From Nitzschia sp. DOCU1 (taxonomy: Eukaryota; Bacillariophyta; Bacillariophyceae; Bacillariales; Bacillariaceae), in NCBI GenBank assembly GCA_951394045.1, contig OX595988.1, positions 1,512,501 to 1,576,500 of the forward strand: a DNA stretch of 64,000 nt, given 5' to 3'. The position numbers were made by a program, and so were the translations under genes. The notes below the pieces were generated by a model. The model made no database searches. It was given only the letters and a program-made list of their open reading frames with translations, and was not told the origin of the DNA. Below are positions 11,029 to 23,190 of this stretch, piece by piece. Numbering within the stretch: the stretch's first letter is position 1; each line of letters starts with the position of its first letter.

Positions 11029-13910
11029 GCAGGAAGTACTGGTACTCCCTCTCGAACTTCCGATCTATGAATGACCATGAAGTTTCCATTTTGTAGTTGA
11101 TCGTCCCATTCCTTCTGCATCGCTTTCTTGAACTGCGCCGCATCCGGTTCCTTCATCGCCTGGTGGTGGTACATGGTATCCGGATCCGCCGTCGCCTTGA
11201 AAACTTGGAGTGGGTCTAGTTCCGGCGATCCTGCGTAGTTAGGAAACATCGCCTGTAGAACAAATATTTCGCCTTCTATATCCCCTGCAGTGGCTTTGGA
11301 TAGTTCAGCCATCATCACTTCGATGATCTGCGTCGGAGTAGTCTGCTGGGTCCCGTCGGCTCGGGATTCGTCTGCTGGTCGTTCGTTGTTCGACGTCGCG
11401 TTAGGTTCGTTGTCCGTCATCGTTCGTTCCTGCTGACGGCCAGACTGATCTGGTCTTTTAGAGTCTTCTTGTGTCGCCAAGTGACTATCATTGGCATGTA
11501 CTCGAGTATTCCCTGCCTCTTCATTCGTGGCAGGGACTTCAGCCTCACTAGCTGGATCCGACGTCTTACGCCTCTTAGCTGGTCTCGAAGTAGTCGAGTC
11601 TCCTTTAGCTAGGGCTCCCTCTGGCTCTTGTAGTACCTCGTTTCTCCTGAATATAGACTCTGATGAAGGGCGTTTCTTCTTTGCTGATGACGCCGTCTTC
11701 TTTGTTGCAAGGAAACCGGCCTTCTGTTGCCAGGTGGTGTGGAACTCGTCTTCCCTCACTGTTCGAAAGCTTGGGTCGAATGCCACGTGGAATTGCGGCG
11801 ATACGAGTCCTGTCATTCGATCCAGTACCAGTGCCACATTCTTTCCATGGTATGGTGACCTACCGAGGTATATACCTACCTTCGATCGGTACTCCCACTT
11901 ATGGTGTATTCCTCTTCCTGTCTGGAGAGCGTTCTCCAACACATAGACCGGACATCCGAATGGCATCCAGTGTTTAGTGTTGGTCTGGACTGATGACCCT
12001 GAGAATAATTGCAGTGGGGATAGCCGGTCCTTGCGCTTTAAGTTGGGCGTCTCATTAATGGCTTCGCAGGACATTCGTAGCGCGTAGGGCCATAAGTTCA
12101 CCGTTGCCTGCGTTCTCCATCGTCTGTCCATATGTATGAGCTGCGACCTTGTTAGGTCTTGCAGCGACCGTATGCGTCTTTCCGCCAGTCCGTTCGAATG
12201 GTGTGCGTTGACTCCCGCAAATGTGAGCGTCTGCCGATTTGCTCGGCATTCATCTACCCATTTATTGGCTCGGAAGATTCCGTTGTCCGCGTGGTATGCC
12301 AACACCTTAACTCCAAATTGGCTCGCATATGCTTCAAACGCCTTCTTACCGGCTATTGTTTCATCCGCGTCGGCCGTCTTCTGTAAGTAAACATAGGACA
12401 GTCCTGAGTATTGATCGACATAAACCGTTGCATAACGGTATCGCTTTGTTGTCAGTTTTCCAGTCATTTGCGCAATGAGTCCAGGTGTCGGCGAGACAAG
12501 CTGGTCGACTGATATGACTTGTCCTGGTGCAGTCGCATTATTCGTAGAAGTCCAATCTCGCCTTCGCTTCGAGCGCCACTGTCGTCTTGTAGCTTTGGCG
12601 AATAGACATGCACTGCATGCTGGTACTTGACATTCAGCTAGTCGTCTTGGGATGATATTTTGCTTAGCCATGTTCTGAAGTTTCGCAAAGCTGACGTGGC
12701 CAAAACGGTGGTGGTATCGTAGTAACTCAGAGGCCGCTGTTGTAGGCTGCCGATCCTCCTCCTCCTCGATTACCACTGGTGGTTTGGTATCAGATCGCGT
12801 AGGTCCATTCAAATTGAAATTCGTCGTAGTTGGAGCTTCGGCATCGTCCTGTGCCTCCTCCTGAGCGCGTCGCCGTCCGATTGGTAGTCCAGTTAGTCGT
12901 GACCAAAAGGTCGGTTTGCATTTGACCGTCGTCCGGTCGGGGGATTCGGTGACGTCAATGTCGTCGTCTTCGTCGTCGCTGACGACTTGCGTGTCGCATG
13001 CGCAGATTGGTGACTCAATCGATTCGTTGTAGTCAATCCTGCACTCCTGGCAGAATAGCGCGAACTTGTTGAAACCTGGTGCCAAGTAGAAGGTGGCACA
13101 GTTATCTCGCTCGCTGATTATGACGTCAAGTTGGTTTGCGCCATTGTTCCAGAAGAGAGTAGATTTGGTCGCCGTAGTAGTCTCGCCTGTACCCGCTGCA
13201 TGCTTGATCTTGGAACCCAGTTGCGTTCGCGCCCAGTGCTGAGGGCTGAGTAGTCGTACGTGTCCTTTGGGGACATAGTAGGAATTCGGAATCCGGAATT
13301 TGTGAATCTGTCCATCGTTATCGTACCAATGCCAGACTATGGTTCCTTGGTACACCTCGTATGTATTCTGGCCTCCGAATCCTTTGATCACACGGTTGAC
13401 CTTTCGAAGTGGTCCATCGAAGTCGTTTATGTCGTGCGATATGCACGCACTGCACCGATTGTCGATTCCTATCGATCTTGATTCGGCGTCAGTATCGAAG
13501 TGCGCCACGTTCACTCGAATCCTTTCTCCCTCTGAATTCGTCCTGGTATCAGAGAGAACTTGCTCGACATTTAGTCGTCTCGATCCGTGCCAGGGAGGTC
13601 GTTGGCACCACCATTGCGCCTTGTAGTTAGTGGTTGGCTGACCTTCACTTAGTAAGGTAGCTACCTTGATCGTACGCTGATGCCACCTCCTCCTAGCACA
13701 TCTTGCCTTGTACTCATGCCATGTCGTTTCCCATGGGGTCCATCGCTGACTCCACTGGGTGAGCATAGCTATAAGTAGCACTTTTATCACCCGTAGGCGA
13801 TTCCACCTTCTTGCCTTCGGTACATAGGTATGCGCATACCCATGCCTTGGGCTTGCCGTCGCGTCTTGCATCGTCGGGGTTAGGCCCAACATGATAACCA
13901 ATAAGGTCAC
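11029..13910 (-). pseudogene. Copia pol, N-terminal part (protease, integrase, start of RT)
   Basis: The open frame encodes a protease region (SIGIDNRCSACIS), the GAG-pre-integrase zinc finger (HHRFGHVSF, CSACLFAKATRRQW) and the integrase DDE core (SVDQLVS, HADNGIF, GLAERRIRS). The RT start follows (MKEPDAAQFKKAMQKEW), ending at the gypsy A1 LTR. A long polar linker with acidic and serine-rich stretches joins integrase and RT. The frame is the same as gag and is open from the gag TGA (13995-13997) onward. However, the first 100 residues look unlike protein, and an ATG frame in another phase at 13714-13968 is a rival, so the gag/pol junction here is unclear. Confidence 0.85.
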
Positions 13911-13994
13911 GAGTATACACAGAATAACCCGTGTTAAATACGTTACGTGTACCTTGATGTAGTCCCATGCATCAGAGAGCCCAACCCGTGCCCA

Positions 13995-15548
13995 TCAGAC
14001 ATCAGCAGACTCGGACATTTCATCATCGTCGTAGTCGTAGTCACTTGTATCGTAGCCATCATCCTTGTATCTTCCTTGCAACTTGGCTCTCGCCTCGTTG
14101 ATGGTGATCGCTTTCGGATTGATCTTGGTCTTCTTGGTCGGTTTGTCGCCGTCAGCATCGTCACCCTTGGAGGATCTCTTCCTGTCTTTAGCCGTGCCTT
14201 TGCATTCGGAGGGCTTGTGGCAGCGCCAGCGACCGTCGCATTTGCCTCCAGTAGCTACGCCGCACCAGTACCACTCCTTTCCATTGTGCTGCTTGGCTTT
14301 CTTGAGTTCGTCCTTCTTGGGTTCTTCGTTGTCGGCGAGCCACTTAGGGCGCTTATCGGTCTTCAAGGAGTACTTCCCGTTCTTCTTAAGTACGGACTTT
14401 GGAGAATCCTTCGCCTTCGGCTTTCCGCCTTCGCGGTTCTTCTTAAGCATCTTGCTCAATTTGGCCTGCATAGCCATGATTTGTTCGACCTCAGGGTTCG
14501 GGGCTTCCCAGATTTCCTTATCCTTTCGTATTTTGTACCTCGTGGCTGCGAGGTCCATCAAGATTTCGGGGGTCATAGGCTTCCCTTCTTCCCAGTCACT
14601 TTGCTTGTCGCCAATGTAGCGAACGAACTCACTGTCCGAGCACGCCGAATATCCCTTAAATAAATGAGATAAGAGGTCGCTGGATGTCTCGCCACGTGCG
14701 TTCAGTCCCTCGACCATCGTCTGGACATATGCATTGAACTTGAGGATGTCGTTTCCGACCTGAGTGATGTAATCGTCGAGGTTCGAGAGCTTGGTTCGAA
14801 TCATGCCGGTGGTGGCGTTTGAGTCTAAGTAGGACTCTCGGATGAGGATCTTGAGGAACACAATTCCTGATGGGAGAAGGGCGCAGTCTTCAGTCCTCTG
14901 AAACATATAGAGGTCCTGGTATTGGTTGACCTTCGCCTTCGCGCTTGTGCTCAGTGACTTACTGATGCACTCATAGAGCATTCGGTCGTCCTGTGCCTTG
15001 CGCGTCTTTGTGGTCACAAAGAGTTCAGCAACGTCCCTCACTCGGTTCAAGGTGATTTGACCATAATCCTTGAGGATGTTGAGAGGGCTTTGGTTCAAAC
15101 CAGGTCGCATCCATAGTATCCCGTCATTGCGATCCCAACCGAACTCGTTCGCTCGTTCACCCAGCAACTTCATAAACTGCTGGAAGCCTTCGGGGGTTCC
15201 ATCGTAGAGCTCCTCATGGAGCTTCTTCGTCGCGTCCCTGTAGTGATGGTAGTCTTCCTTCTTGATGTAGTCGAGTAGCCTCGCCGGTTGGTAGGTTCCC
15301 GGCGTAAGGCTGAACCCTGCCCACGAATCCATAACTTCTTCGTCGAGGGGGTTTTCGACCTCCGACTCCTCGGACTGCTTTGTTTCTTCCGACTCGTTCG
15401 GCTCCTCTGACTCCTTCGATTCTTCGACTCCTCCGCGTCGTACCGCAGGCGGCGGTGGCGGGGGGTCATCTGGAGCGGGAGCTCCTTGTCCTTGGACTGC
15501 GGCTCGACCTCGCCTTTGAGCCTGGCGGTTGCTTGAGCGACTGGCCAT
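13995..15548 (-). CDS. Copia Gag
   Basis: 517 aa starting at an ATG 40 bp inside the 5' LTR. An N-terminal basic and proline-rich tail and an acidic E/S-rich stretch precede an alpha-helical capsid-like domain (about residues 75-330). A lysine-rich linker follows (KNREGGKPKAKDSPKS). Then comes a Cys/His cluster WCGVATGGKCDGRWRCHKPSEC, spanning about residues 427-448, which serves as the likely RNA-binding zinc finger. The C-terminus is acidic with DYDTSDYD-like repeats. It forms the particle shell. It appears intact. Confidence 0.82.
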   Translation of the reverse strand: MASRSSNRQAQRRGRAAVQGQGAPAPDDPPPPPPAVRRGGVEESKESEEPNESEETKQSEESEVENPLDEEVMDSWAGFSLTPGTYQPARLLDYIKKEDYHHYRDATKKLHEELYDGTPEGFQQFMKLLGERANEFGWDRNDGILWMRPGLNQSPLNILKDYGQITLNRVRDVAELFVTTKTRKAQDDRMLYECISKSLSTSAKAKVNQYQDLYMFQRTEDCALLPSGIVFLKILIRESYLDSNATTGMIRTKLSNLDDYITQVGNDILKFNAYVQTMVEGLNARGETSSDLLSHLFKGYSACSDSEFVRYIGDKQSDWEEGKPMTPEILMDLAATRYKIRKDKEIWEAPNPEVEQIMAMQAKLSKMLKKNREGGKPKAKDSPKSVLKKNGKYSLKTDKRPKWLADNEEPKKDELKKAKQHNGKEWYWCGVATGGKCDGRWRCHKPSECKGTAKDRKRSSKGDDADGDKPTKKTKINPKAITINEARAKLQGRYKDDGYDTSDYDYDDDEMSESADV

Positions 15549-15587
15549 GGTGGATGTTGATTTAGTTGCGTTAGCGCAGAGGAAGCG

Positions 15588-15913
15588 TGTTAAAATAACC
15601 GGTTTGTAAACAGGTTATGGGCTTGCTTTTAGAACGTTTGGTTCTTAGTATTATTTTTATTATTATGAGCTCATTTGAGCATCTACTTTGTAATCTTGCG
15701 ATCCTTTGATCGTGCATTTTCTGATCTTGCGGAAGCTAGTCTGAGTCTTGACAGAAGACTTTACGATCTTGTCACTTCCGCAAGACTAGCTCTCTTCCGG
15801 ATCCTAGTCGTTCTGCGAATAGTACTGAGTCGTGAGACGCAGTTGATTCGAGTCACTAGTCGACTCGTCCGAATGGCCTTCAAACCATTGATTCGAATCG
15901 CCGTAATCGAACA
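15588..15913 (-). repeat. Copia 5' LTR
   Basis: 326 bp, almost identical to 3609-3936. The target repeat GAAATG follows at 15914-15919. Unlike in the gypsy elements, no perfect palindrome follows the 5' LTR edge. Confidence 0.9.
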
Positions 15914-16001
15914 GAAATGTTGTTATGGAGTTCGCCATTCCTCGAGTTGCAGTCGCGATTTGCCGTTAAATGGAAATGAATGGCAAAGTGCGTCATGTGG
16001 C

Positions 16002-16502
16002 TGCAGTAGGCACGATAATGCCTGAAATGGCGTGACAGGACTAACAGGACTGGCTATAACGCATAGAATCTAACCTAACATACGTACGTACAAATATATA
16101 CTGCCGACGGACGGACACAGAGGCCACGTGACGTCGTCGAGCATGCCGGATGGCGCGCTTGCGCACAGAAAGTGCGACACACATATATGGTCGGAGCGAG
16201 GCGACGACGATGTCTATCTTGATGCTAGTCTTGACGCTAGGCATCAGGACCTAGGGTCATGCTATAGGTGCTAGAAGGTCATAGGATGCTAGGCGTCACT
16301 AACTAGAGCAGTCACAAAGAAACACAACACTGCTAGTTAGGGACGGGCATGTCTTACCTTCTTGACAACTATCTTGTCTACTAAGATATATAGTCGTGAT
16401 CACGATCAGATGGGAAGATGGAGTCGATGCAACGATAGATCTACTTTTAAAATAGTCTCACAATTTCCAAAAACAATCTACTGCAGTTTCTAGCCTAGTG
16501 CA
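16002..16502 (+). repeat. Gypsy B 5' LTR
   Basis: 501 bp with several short repeats of CTAGGNGTCA / GCTAGG type in its second half (about 16210-16290). Confidence 0.88.
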
Positions 16503-16514
16503 CTTTGATCAAAG
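16503..16514 (+). other. Palindrome at the primer-binding position, gypsy B
   Basis: CTTTGATCAAAG, a perfect 12-bp palindrome, begins at the first base after the 5' LTR. No TGG-type tRNA primer site is present. Confidence 0.87.
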
Positions 16515-16540
16515 ACTTGTCAGTCTAGAGGATAAGTATC

Positions 16541-17853
16541 ATGCATCTCGCTTTCAACTCGTTTGTTGCCGCTCGTGGCGTCATCCCGTTGTACCCGCCT
16601 TGCAAGTGGAAAACTGGCTCGACGGGCTCGTCTGACGGCACTGGCGACGCCGACGAGGATGGCTTTCGTTCGGTGAAACTCGAGCTTCGTTCCGTTCCTG
16701 GGGATGCGACCTCCCCAAAATACTCCGAAAAGTTCTATGTGTTTGAATCGGGAACCCCCGAACAGTGGTGTCGCTGGAATGACGATCTCGTTAAGGTTTG
16801 GACTTGTTTGAGCCTCACCAATGGCCCCGATCGTCGCGCTATGACTCTTACGCTTCTCGCGGGTTCGGCGAAGGACACGTTTGAGGAGTATTTCGCTCGT
16901 CCCAGCGTCACTGCGACTGTCGATCATGTGTCTCGTGCGTTGCGTTACGTCGCGGCTCGGTTCTTCCCTGATTATGCCGCCCAGAATCAGACGTCGTACC
17001 TCCGCTACGAGGGTCGTAAGCCTGCAAAGATGTCTGCTCGCGGATTGGCTACTCGCTTGCGCCAGGTCAATAAGTGGTTCGATTACTTCCCCAACGATGG
17101 TGGCAATCGTACTGACGTGGTTGATCGCCTGAACGAGACTGCCCCTGATCTACGAGCGCATGTTGCCTGCCGCGTGGCTGAGTGTTAAGGAGTTGATGTT
17201 CCACGATTATCGCCAGAACCGCTTCAACTTCGAGAAGCAGATTGATTATGCGGAGCAACTTGAAGTTTACGAGATGCGTCACGGTGTCACCGGACTGCTT
17301 GCCTTTGGCTCGAGCAAAGCCAACAAAGGGCGTGAACCCGGGGAAGCTGGCGTCGCCAGTGGAACCCAATGCAGGACCCGAATTGGGAACCCTGAACCGC
17401 GGTCGGAAGACGAACCGTGACTCCCCTTCTAAGAAGGGCAATAATGGTAACAACTCAAAGAACTGCCGCTTGCACGGAGAAGGCTGTGGACACAGCGACT
17501 CTGAGTGCAAGGTCTGGCTCAATCATGCGTCTAAGGTCGCTGCAGTCCGTAAGGCCCAGCACCCCAGTACGCTCAAGAAGGCGCCCCACAAAGGGCGCAC
17601 AACTCACAACAAGACTTGGCGTCGCGGAGAATCCAATGGCGCGAGCCGCGGAGAACGCACTTACACTTCCAAGGAGGTCCTGGCCATGGTTAAGGCCGCG
17701 CGTGCCAGCGTGGAAAAGAAGGCCAAGGAAGACTCCGACGAGGAGATGGAACTTAACAACATTGAAGAAGACGAGGATGGAATCTTCGAAGAATTAAGCC
17801 CCGAAGATGAGGCTCAGCTTGAGGCCTTCATCAACGAGAACACCAACGAATGA
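16541..17853 (+). pseudogene. Gypsy B Gag, two frameshifts
   Basis: Reading starts at ATG 16541 and runs to 17188, but homology-like sequence continues in a second phase (about 17160-17310; LSVKELMFHDYRQNRFNF) and then a third (about 17310-17853). The third part has a K/N-rich linker and the zinc knuckle CRLHGEGCGHSDSEC, spaced C-X2-H-X5-H-X4-C. An acidic C-terminus follows (DSDEEMELNNIEEDEDG). It ends in TGA at 17851-17853. The next 14 codons stay open in the same phase up to the pol ATG at 17896. Confidence 0.8.
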
Positions 17854-17895
17854 TCACACTACATATGTAATAGCGACTTAATTAATAGGAAACGA

Positions 17896-20800
17896 ATGGC
17901 CGCACAATGCCCCGCCGAATGTCACATTCTCTCTAGCCTACATAGGCCGAGGAAGCGACAGAAAACGCAGCGTTCGCCAGAGGTGCTAATCCTGGTCCCG
18001 TCTACAGTACCAGGAGGCGCGCCAATGGTGTTACGTGGGCTTGTTGACAGTGGTTGCACAGGAACCATCATCCTAAATGACTTCACAGCTCGGTGCAAAA
18101 CCTGGAAGGATCGCACCGGACAGTGGACGACGAAGGGTGGTACATTCTGCACCACGAAGAAGGCAAAGATACCACTGATATTCGCAGACTTCACAAGACA
18201 GAAGCAAATAGAATGGGAGTGCCACGTGGACACCCAGTCTAAGTCCAAACGAGAGAACTACGATATTATACTCGGTAAGGACATACAACAATACATGGGC
18301 TTGGATATACTAAATAGTAGCCTCACCCTCAAATGGGATGGAATAGAAGTACCCATGCGAGAGTTCGGAGCGCTACGCGACCGTAGCAGAGCTATGGAGG
18401 TATACAACCTCTCACAAGAGGCGGAGTCTACCGCCGAATTAGCCAAGCGCACCACCGAGATTTTAGACGCGCACTATGAGAAAGCTAACCTAGAACAACT
18501 GTGCAAGGAGCAGTCGCACTTGTCAGAGGCGGAACAAGGCGACTTGCTATGACTACTTCGCAAATATGAAACACTATTTGACGGTACACTCGGCGAGTGG
18601 AAGGGAACCGACATTGAGTTAGAACTGAAGGATGATGCCAAACCATATCATGCACGTCCTTTTCCCATACCGCAAGTACATGAAGGCGCTATGAGACGCG
18701 AGGTCGAACGACTCTGCGCGTTAGGCGTCTTGGAAGAAGATAATGATAGTGAATGGGGGGCACCCTCGTTTATTATCCCCAAAAAGAATGGAACCGTACG
18801 ATTCATAAGCGACTTCAGAAAGTTAAACACGATGCTAAAGCGTAAGCCGTATCCTATCCCTAAGATTCAGGACATGCTATTGAAGCTGCAAGGCTTCCAA
18901 TATGCGAGTTCCTTAGATCTGAACATGGGGTACTATACCATACGTTTAAGCCCTGCGGCGTCAAAGCTATGTACTATTGTGCTGCCCTTCGGCAAGTACA
19001 AGTATAAACGCTTACCCATGGGAGTGGCTGGTTCGCCAGATATCTTTCAAGCAAAAATGTCCTCCCTGATGGCAGGACTCGAATTCGTGCGAACCTATCT
19101 CGATGACGTACTCATAGTCAGTTCAAGTACCTTTAACGATCACCTCACCAAGCTAGAGAAGGCCCTAGCGCGTATAGCCAAAGCTGGGCTCAAGATCAAT
19201 GCGCAGAAATCCTTCTTTGGGCGTGGCGAGATCGAGTATCTTGGATACTGGGTAACTAGGGAAGGTGTCCAACCTCTCCCCAAAAAGGTTGACAGCATCT
19301 TGGCAATGAAAGCGCCGAAGAACAGAAAGGAACTTCGAGGCTTTATTGGTCTCGTCAACTATTACCGCGACATGTGGAGACGTCGTTCACACGTGCTCGC
19401 ACCATTAACGTCTATGACATCCAAAAACGTCCCTTGGCGATGGGGCGAAGAACAGCAAAAGGCCTTCGATGAGGCGAAACGTATAATTAGTAAGGAAGCT
19501 ATACTAGCATTCCCAAATTTCTTAAAACGGTTCGTTATCTACACGGACGCTTCTAAGTACCAGCTAGGTGGCATCATCACGCAGGACGGACGTCCGTTAG
19601 CGTTCTACAGCAGGAAACTGACAGGCGCGCAGATGCGCTACACGACAACCGAGCGTGAACTGCTCTCAATTGTCGAGACTCTGAAAGAGTTCCGTACTAT
19701 TCTTCTCGGACAGAAAATAACGATCTATACAGATCACAAGAATTTACTATTTAATGATCTCAAGACGGATCGCGTGTTACGCTGGCGTCTACTAATTGAA
19801 GAATATGGTGCCAACATTGAGTACATCAAAGGCGTCAACAACGTCGTCGCTGACGTGCTCAGCCGCTATCCTCGTTCTGATACTCCAGTCGTTCCGGTCA
19901 GTGCGCCGACGCGAGAACAAGCGCACGAGCTCTTCGCGGGAGATAGGCTTCCGGCCGACCTCTTCCCTTTGAGCTTTCGCGTCATTGCTGAGTATCAACA
20001 ACGGGATTTGCAAATGCAACAGCTCACGGAATCTCACCCGGACGTCACACGGAAGATATTCCGTGGGGGCGAACAGCTGATTTGCTACAAGGATAAGATT
20101 TACATTCCGCGCATACTACGGAACCATGTCATCAATTGGTACCACGAATACTTAATGCACCCAGGAGAATTGCGAACGGCAGAAACGATTGCCCAGCATC
20201 TCTATTGGCCAGGTATTAAAGCCGACGTTAAGAAAGTAGTTCAACGTTGCGACCCATGTCAAAAGGGTAAAACGAAAAGGCTTAAGTACGGGAAGCTTCC
20301 AGAGAAGCTCGCAGAAGCCCAACCATGGGAACATTTGTGTGTCGACACGATTGGACCCTATAAGATCAGACGAAAAGGAAAGAAGCCGCTGGAATTCATG
20401 GCACTAACGTTTATTGATCCTGCGACAGGATGGTTCGAGATGACAGAGATCAAGAACAAACAAGCCGACAACATCGCGAACATGGTAGAGAAGCAATGGC
20501 TCTCGCGATATCCTTGGCCGGAGCTCATCACATATGATGCAGGCCCCGAGTTCAAGGCCGAATTTCAAGAGTTAATTCAGAAAGAATACGCGATCAAGGC
20601 GAAGCCTTCATCGAAGCGAAATCCCCAGTCAAACGCCATTCTCGAGAGAGTACATGGTACTATTGGGAACATGATTCGCACCTTCAACTTCGACAACGTC
20701 GATGACGACGAACCGTTCGCCGGACTGGTGAGCGCCGTATGCTTCGGGATCCGGAGTACTTATCACACGACACTCAAGGCGACACCAGGACAATTGGTGT

Positions 20801-21096
20801 TCGGCCGAGACATGATCTTCCCGATCCAACATCAAGCGGATTGGCAGATGATCGAGGAACAAAAACAGCGACGAATTGCTGAAAACAACAAAAGAGAAAA
20901 TGAACGACGAGTCGAACACGACTACGCAGTGGGCGACCGCGTGCTGAAGCTAGTAGCTGACCCAAACAAGGTAGAACCCAAACGTGAGGGTCCTTGTACT
21001 ATTGAACGAGTACATGCGAATGGTACGGTCACACTACGCTTCGGCAATATTATCGAGAGACTTAACATAAGACAGATCATCCCGTATAAGTCGTAG
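17896..21096 (+). pseudogene. Gypsy B pol, one premature TGA
   Basis: Protease (LVDSGCTGTI), RT (RTYLDDVLIV), RNase H (FVIYTDASKYQLGG), integrase zinc finger (HEYLMHPGE, CDPCQKGK) and DDE core (CVDTIGPYK, ITYDAGPEF, NAILERVHG) are all present and otherwise open for about 1066 codons. The exception is a TGA at 18550-18552, between protease and RT; a CGA-to-TGA change would explain it. The C-terminal integrase domain (DYAVGDRVLKLV, EGPCTIERVHANGTVTL) has no chromodomain. The frame is in phase with the third part of gag. Confidence 0.88.
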
Positions 21097-21124
21097 GATT
21101 AACGGCTTCGATCAGGGGGGCGAG

Positions 21125-21642
21125 TGCAGTAGGCACGATAATGCCTGAAATGGCGTGACAGGACTAACAGGACTAATGTAGACTAACAGGACTGGCTATA
21201 ACGCATAGCATCTAACCTAACATACGTACGTACAAATATATACTGCCGACGGACGGACACAGAGGCCACGTGACGTCGTCGAGCATGCCGGATGGCGCGC
21301 TTGCGCACAGAAAGTGCGACACACATATATGGTCGGAGCGAGGCGACGACGATGTCTATCTTGATGCTAGTCTTGACGCTAGGCGTCAGGACCTAGGGTC
21401 ATGCTATAGGTGCTAGAAGGTCATAGGATGCTAGGCGTCACTAACTAGAGCAGTCACAAAAACACAACACTGCTAGTTAGGGACGGGCATGTCTTACCTT
21501 CTTGACAACTATCTTGTCTACTAAGATATATAGTCGTGATCACGATCAGATGGGAAGATGGAGTCGATGCAACGATAGATCTACTTTTAAAATAGTCTCA
21601 CAATTTCCAAAAACAATCTACTGCAGTTTCTAGCCTAGTGCA
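21125..21642 (+). repeat. Gypsy B 3' LTR
   Basis: 518 bp. It contains a local duplication of the ACTAACAGGACT motif near 21165-21195 that is missing from the 5' copy. Confidence 0.88.
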
Positions 21643-22021
21643 TGGCCATTATTGCATTCCCACATCTCTTTCCCGGCTTTCGCTCTCCATCAACGGGTAT
21701 CTACTGACTGCTGGGTCATTGATGATGCTACCGGTATGTGAAGGAGTCTCGATGACAAGGCTCTTGCTCTAGGAGAGCCTGAAAAAACTTCAGTACAAAA
21801 GCTACTTCGTCCTCGGCAATATTGTAGAGTGCCAGTATGTAGCACACCGCGTGGACTTCTGGGACGACGAGGGGGGTGGATGATGGACATGCTGGTGGCA
21901 AGGATACCTGGATGTACAATAGCCAACACAGTCAGTGAACGAACGAACCAGCGAGAAGATCTCATATCGAGGATCATCATGGGGGCTATTCTGCTATCCA
22001 GAGGTCAACGATCTATTACGT
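21643..22021. other. 3' flank of the broken LRR gene
   Basis: About 380 bp between gypsy B and the LRR stop codon. A 96-codon minus-strand frame (21690-21980) has no recognisable feature. I treat the region as 3' UTR or spacer. Confidence 0.35.
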
Positions 22022-22743
22022 TTAAAAGCACTTGCAACACATGCATATGACTTTCGGCAGGAGTGACCCCTCTTTGGCAGTGCAATCAGCTGTCAAATTT
22101 CGAATGCTGCTGGGTTGAAGACCTTTTCGAGAGCAAACTGCCTTGGAGACTACACCAACGATCTCGTTGTGGTTGAGAAGGATGTCGCCTGCAATTAATG
22201 GATGGAGATTTGAAGACGATGAGATGTCCTGTCGCTGACGAGGCAGCGTGCACAGATAACTTGCGGATGACTTGGACTTACGCAGTTCGAGCATGCCGTC
22301 AAAGGCAGAAGGGATCGTTCCTGTCAATGTGTTGTTATGCACCAGCAAGGACTGCAGCAACAATAGTTTCAAAAAGTCTTCCGACAGAGTTCCAGTGAAG
22401 CCAGACTCGGAGAGGTGAAGGACTTTCAGCGATGTTAAATTGTAGAGCTCGTCGGGGATACTACCGTGGACTCCCTGCGACCCAAACAATGAGAGCTCTT
22501 CCAGCATTGTGGCGTTGCCGACGAAACTTCCCAGCTCGAAACTCAAGTCTGCGTTTCCTCCGAATCGCAACTGCTCGATGTGAGGAAGAGTGAAAATTTC
22601 AGAAGGAATGGTGCCACTTAAGAAGTTATCTTCAACGTTCAAGACTCCTGAGCGAGGTTGGCCGAGACGACGAAGGTACTCACGTGAGAGGAAAGGAGAA
22701 ATGCTTCTAGCTCTGACATGGGCTACTTACTCCAGTTTGAAAG

Positions 22744-23160
22744 TGCACTACGCTGAAAGTACGATGAAAAAGTTGTAGTGGAAATAATTGTGAGATCTAA
22801 GTTATCGCTGATTCTATCGCTCCTAGACCACCAGGGTCTTTCCTCAACGCATCCTGCATGCGTTGGATACAACTCCCACCGATCTAGCTTCTCGAATCTC
22901 TTCAAGGTCCATAGCTAGATACCGTTGGAAGTTCTAGTCCAGTAGTAGACGTCGACGGCTCGCCGCGCTCGCCGTTGTCATCGTCATTGCTCGTCAGCCG
23001 CGCCGGCCTTGCCCGTCCGTCCGTGCGTCCACAGATGTTCGACCAAGTCAACGTCAGCCAGGTATGTATGTAAGGTATGTAGGTACTACACGTAGGCCAT
23101 TGTGTGTACTCTTTACGCTAACTGCTTGTTAGGTCTAGAGGGGTATTCTAGTGTACTGCA
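22744..23160 (-). repeat. Gypsy A2 3' LTR
   Basis: 417 bp. It is homologous to the gypsy A1 LTRs but lacks the AACATTCT block of about 40 bp. Confidence 0.9.
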
Positions 23161-23190
23161 TGCGCCCCCATGACAAGGGCTTCGAAGAGC

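Larger units (their letters stand above)
3609..15913 (-). mobile_element. Copia-type LTR retrotransposon split by gypsy A1
   Basis: Full-length Ty1/copia element on the minus strand, about 6.7 kb without its nested guest. Two LTRs (3609-3936 and 15588-15913) start TG and end CA on the element strand. They are flanked by a direct repeat GAAATG at 3603-3608 and 15914-15919 (5-6 bp, one base ambiguous). A purine tract AAAAGAGGGAG (3937-3947) abuts the 3' LTR. Order is gag, protease, integrase, reverse transcriptase, RNase H, which is the copia order. Gypsy A1 (5423-11024) interrupts the RT with a CACG duplication; removing it restores the frame. The LTRs differ by a few substitutions and a short indel in an AT-rich tract. 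I do not assign it to a named CoDi lineage. Confidence 0.92.
16002..21642 (+). mobile_element. Gypsy B, degenerate full-length element
   Basis: 5.6-kb Ty3/gypsy element on the plus strand with LTRs at 16002-16502 (501 bp) and 21125-21642 (518 bp). They begin TGCAGTAGG and end CTAGTGCA. The 4-bp duplication TGGC lies at 15998-16001 and 21643-21646. A purine tract (AGGGGGGCGAG, ending 21124) precedes the 3' LTR. The LTRs differ by a roughly 19-bp insertion near 21170, a 2-bp indel and a few substitutions. Gag has two frameshifts and pol one in-frame TGA, so it is inactive on its own. It lies only 88 bp from the copia element. Its LTR ends match gypsy A (TGCAGTA and TAGTGCA), so the two families are related. 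Confidence 0.92.

Noticed and set aside
13714..13968. 84-codon frame between copia gag and pol in another phase
   Set aside because: It looks more protein-like than the in-phase reading but connects neither to gag nor to pol without two shifts. It is kept only as a doubt about the copia gag/pol junction.
18550..18552. UGA in gypsy B pol as a functional readthrough or selenocysteine site
   Set aside because: It lies inside pol between protease and RT, is not present in family A or C, and the same element has gag frameshifts; a CGA-to-TGA mutation is simpler.
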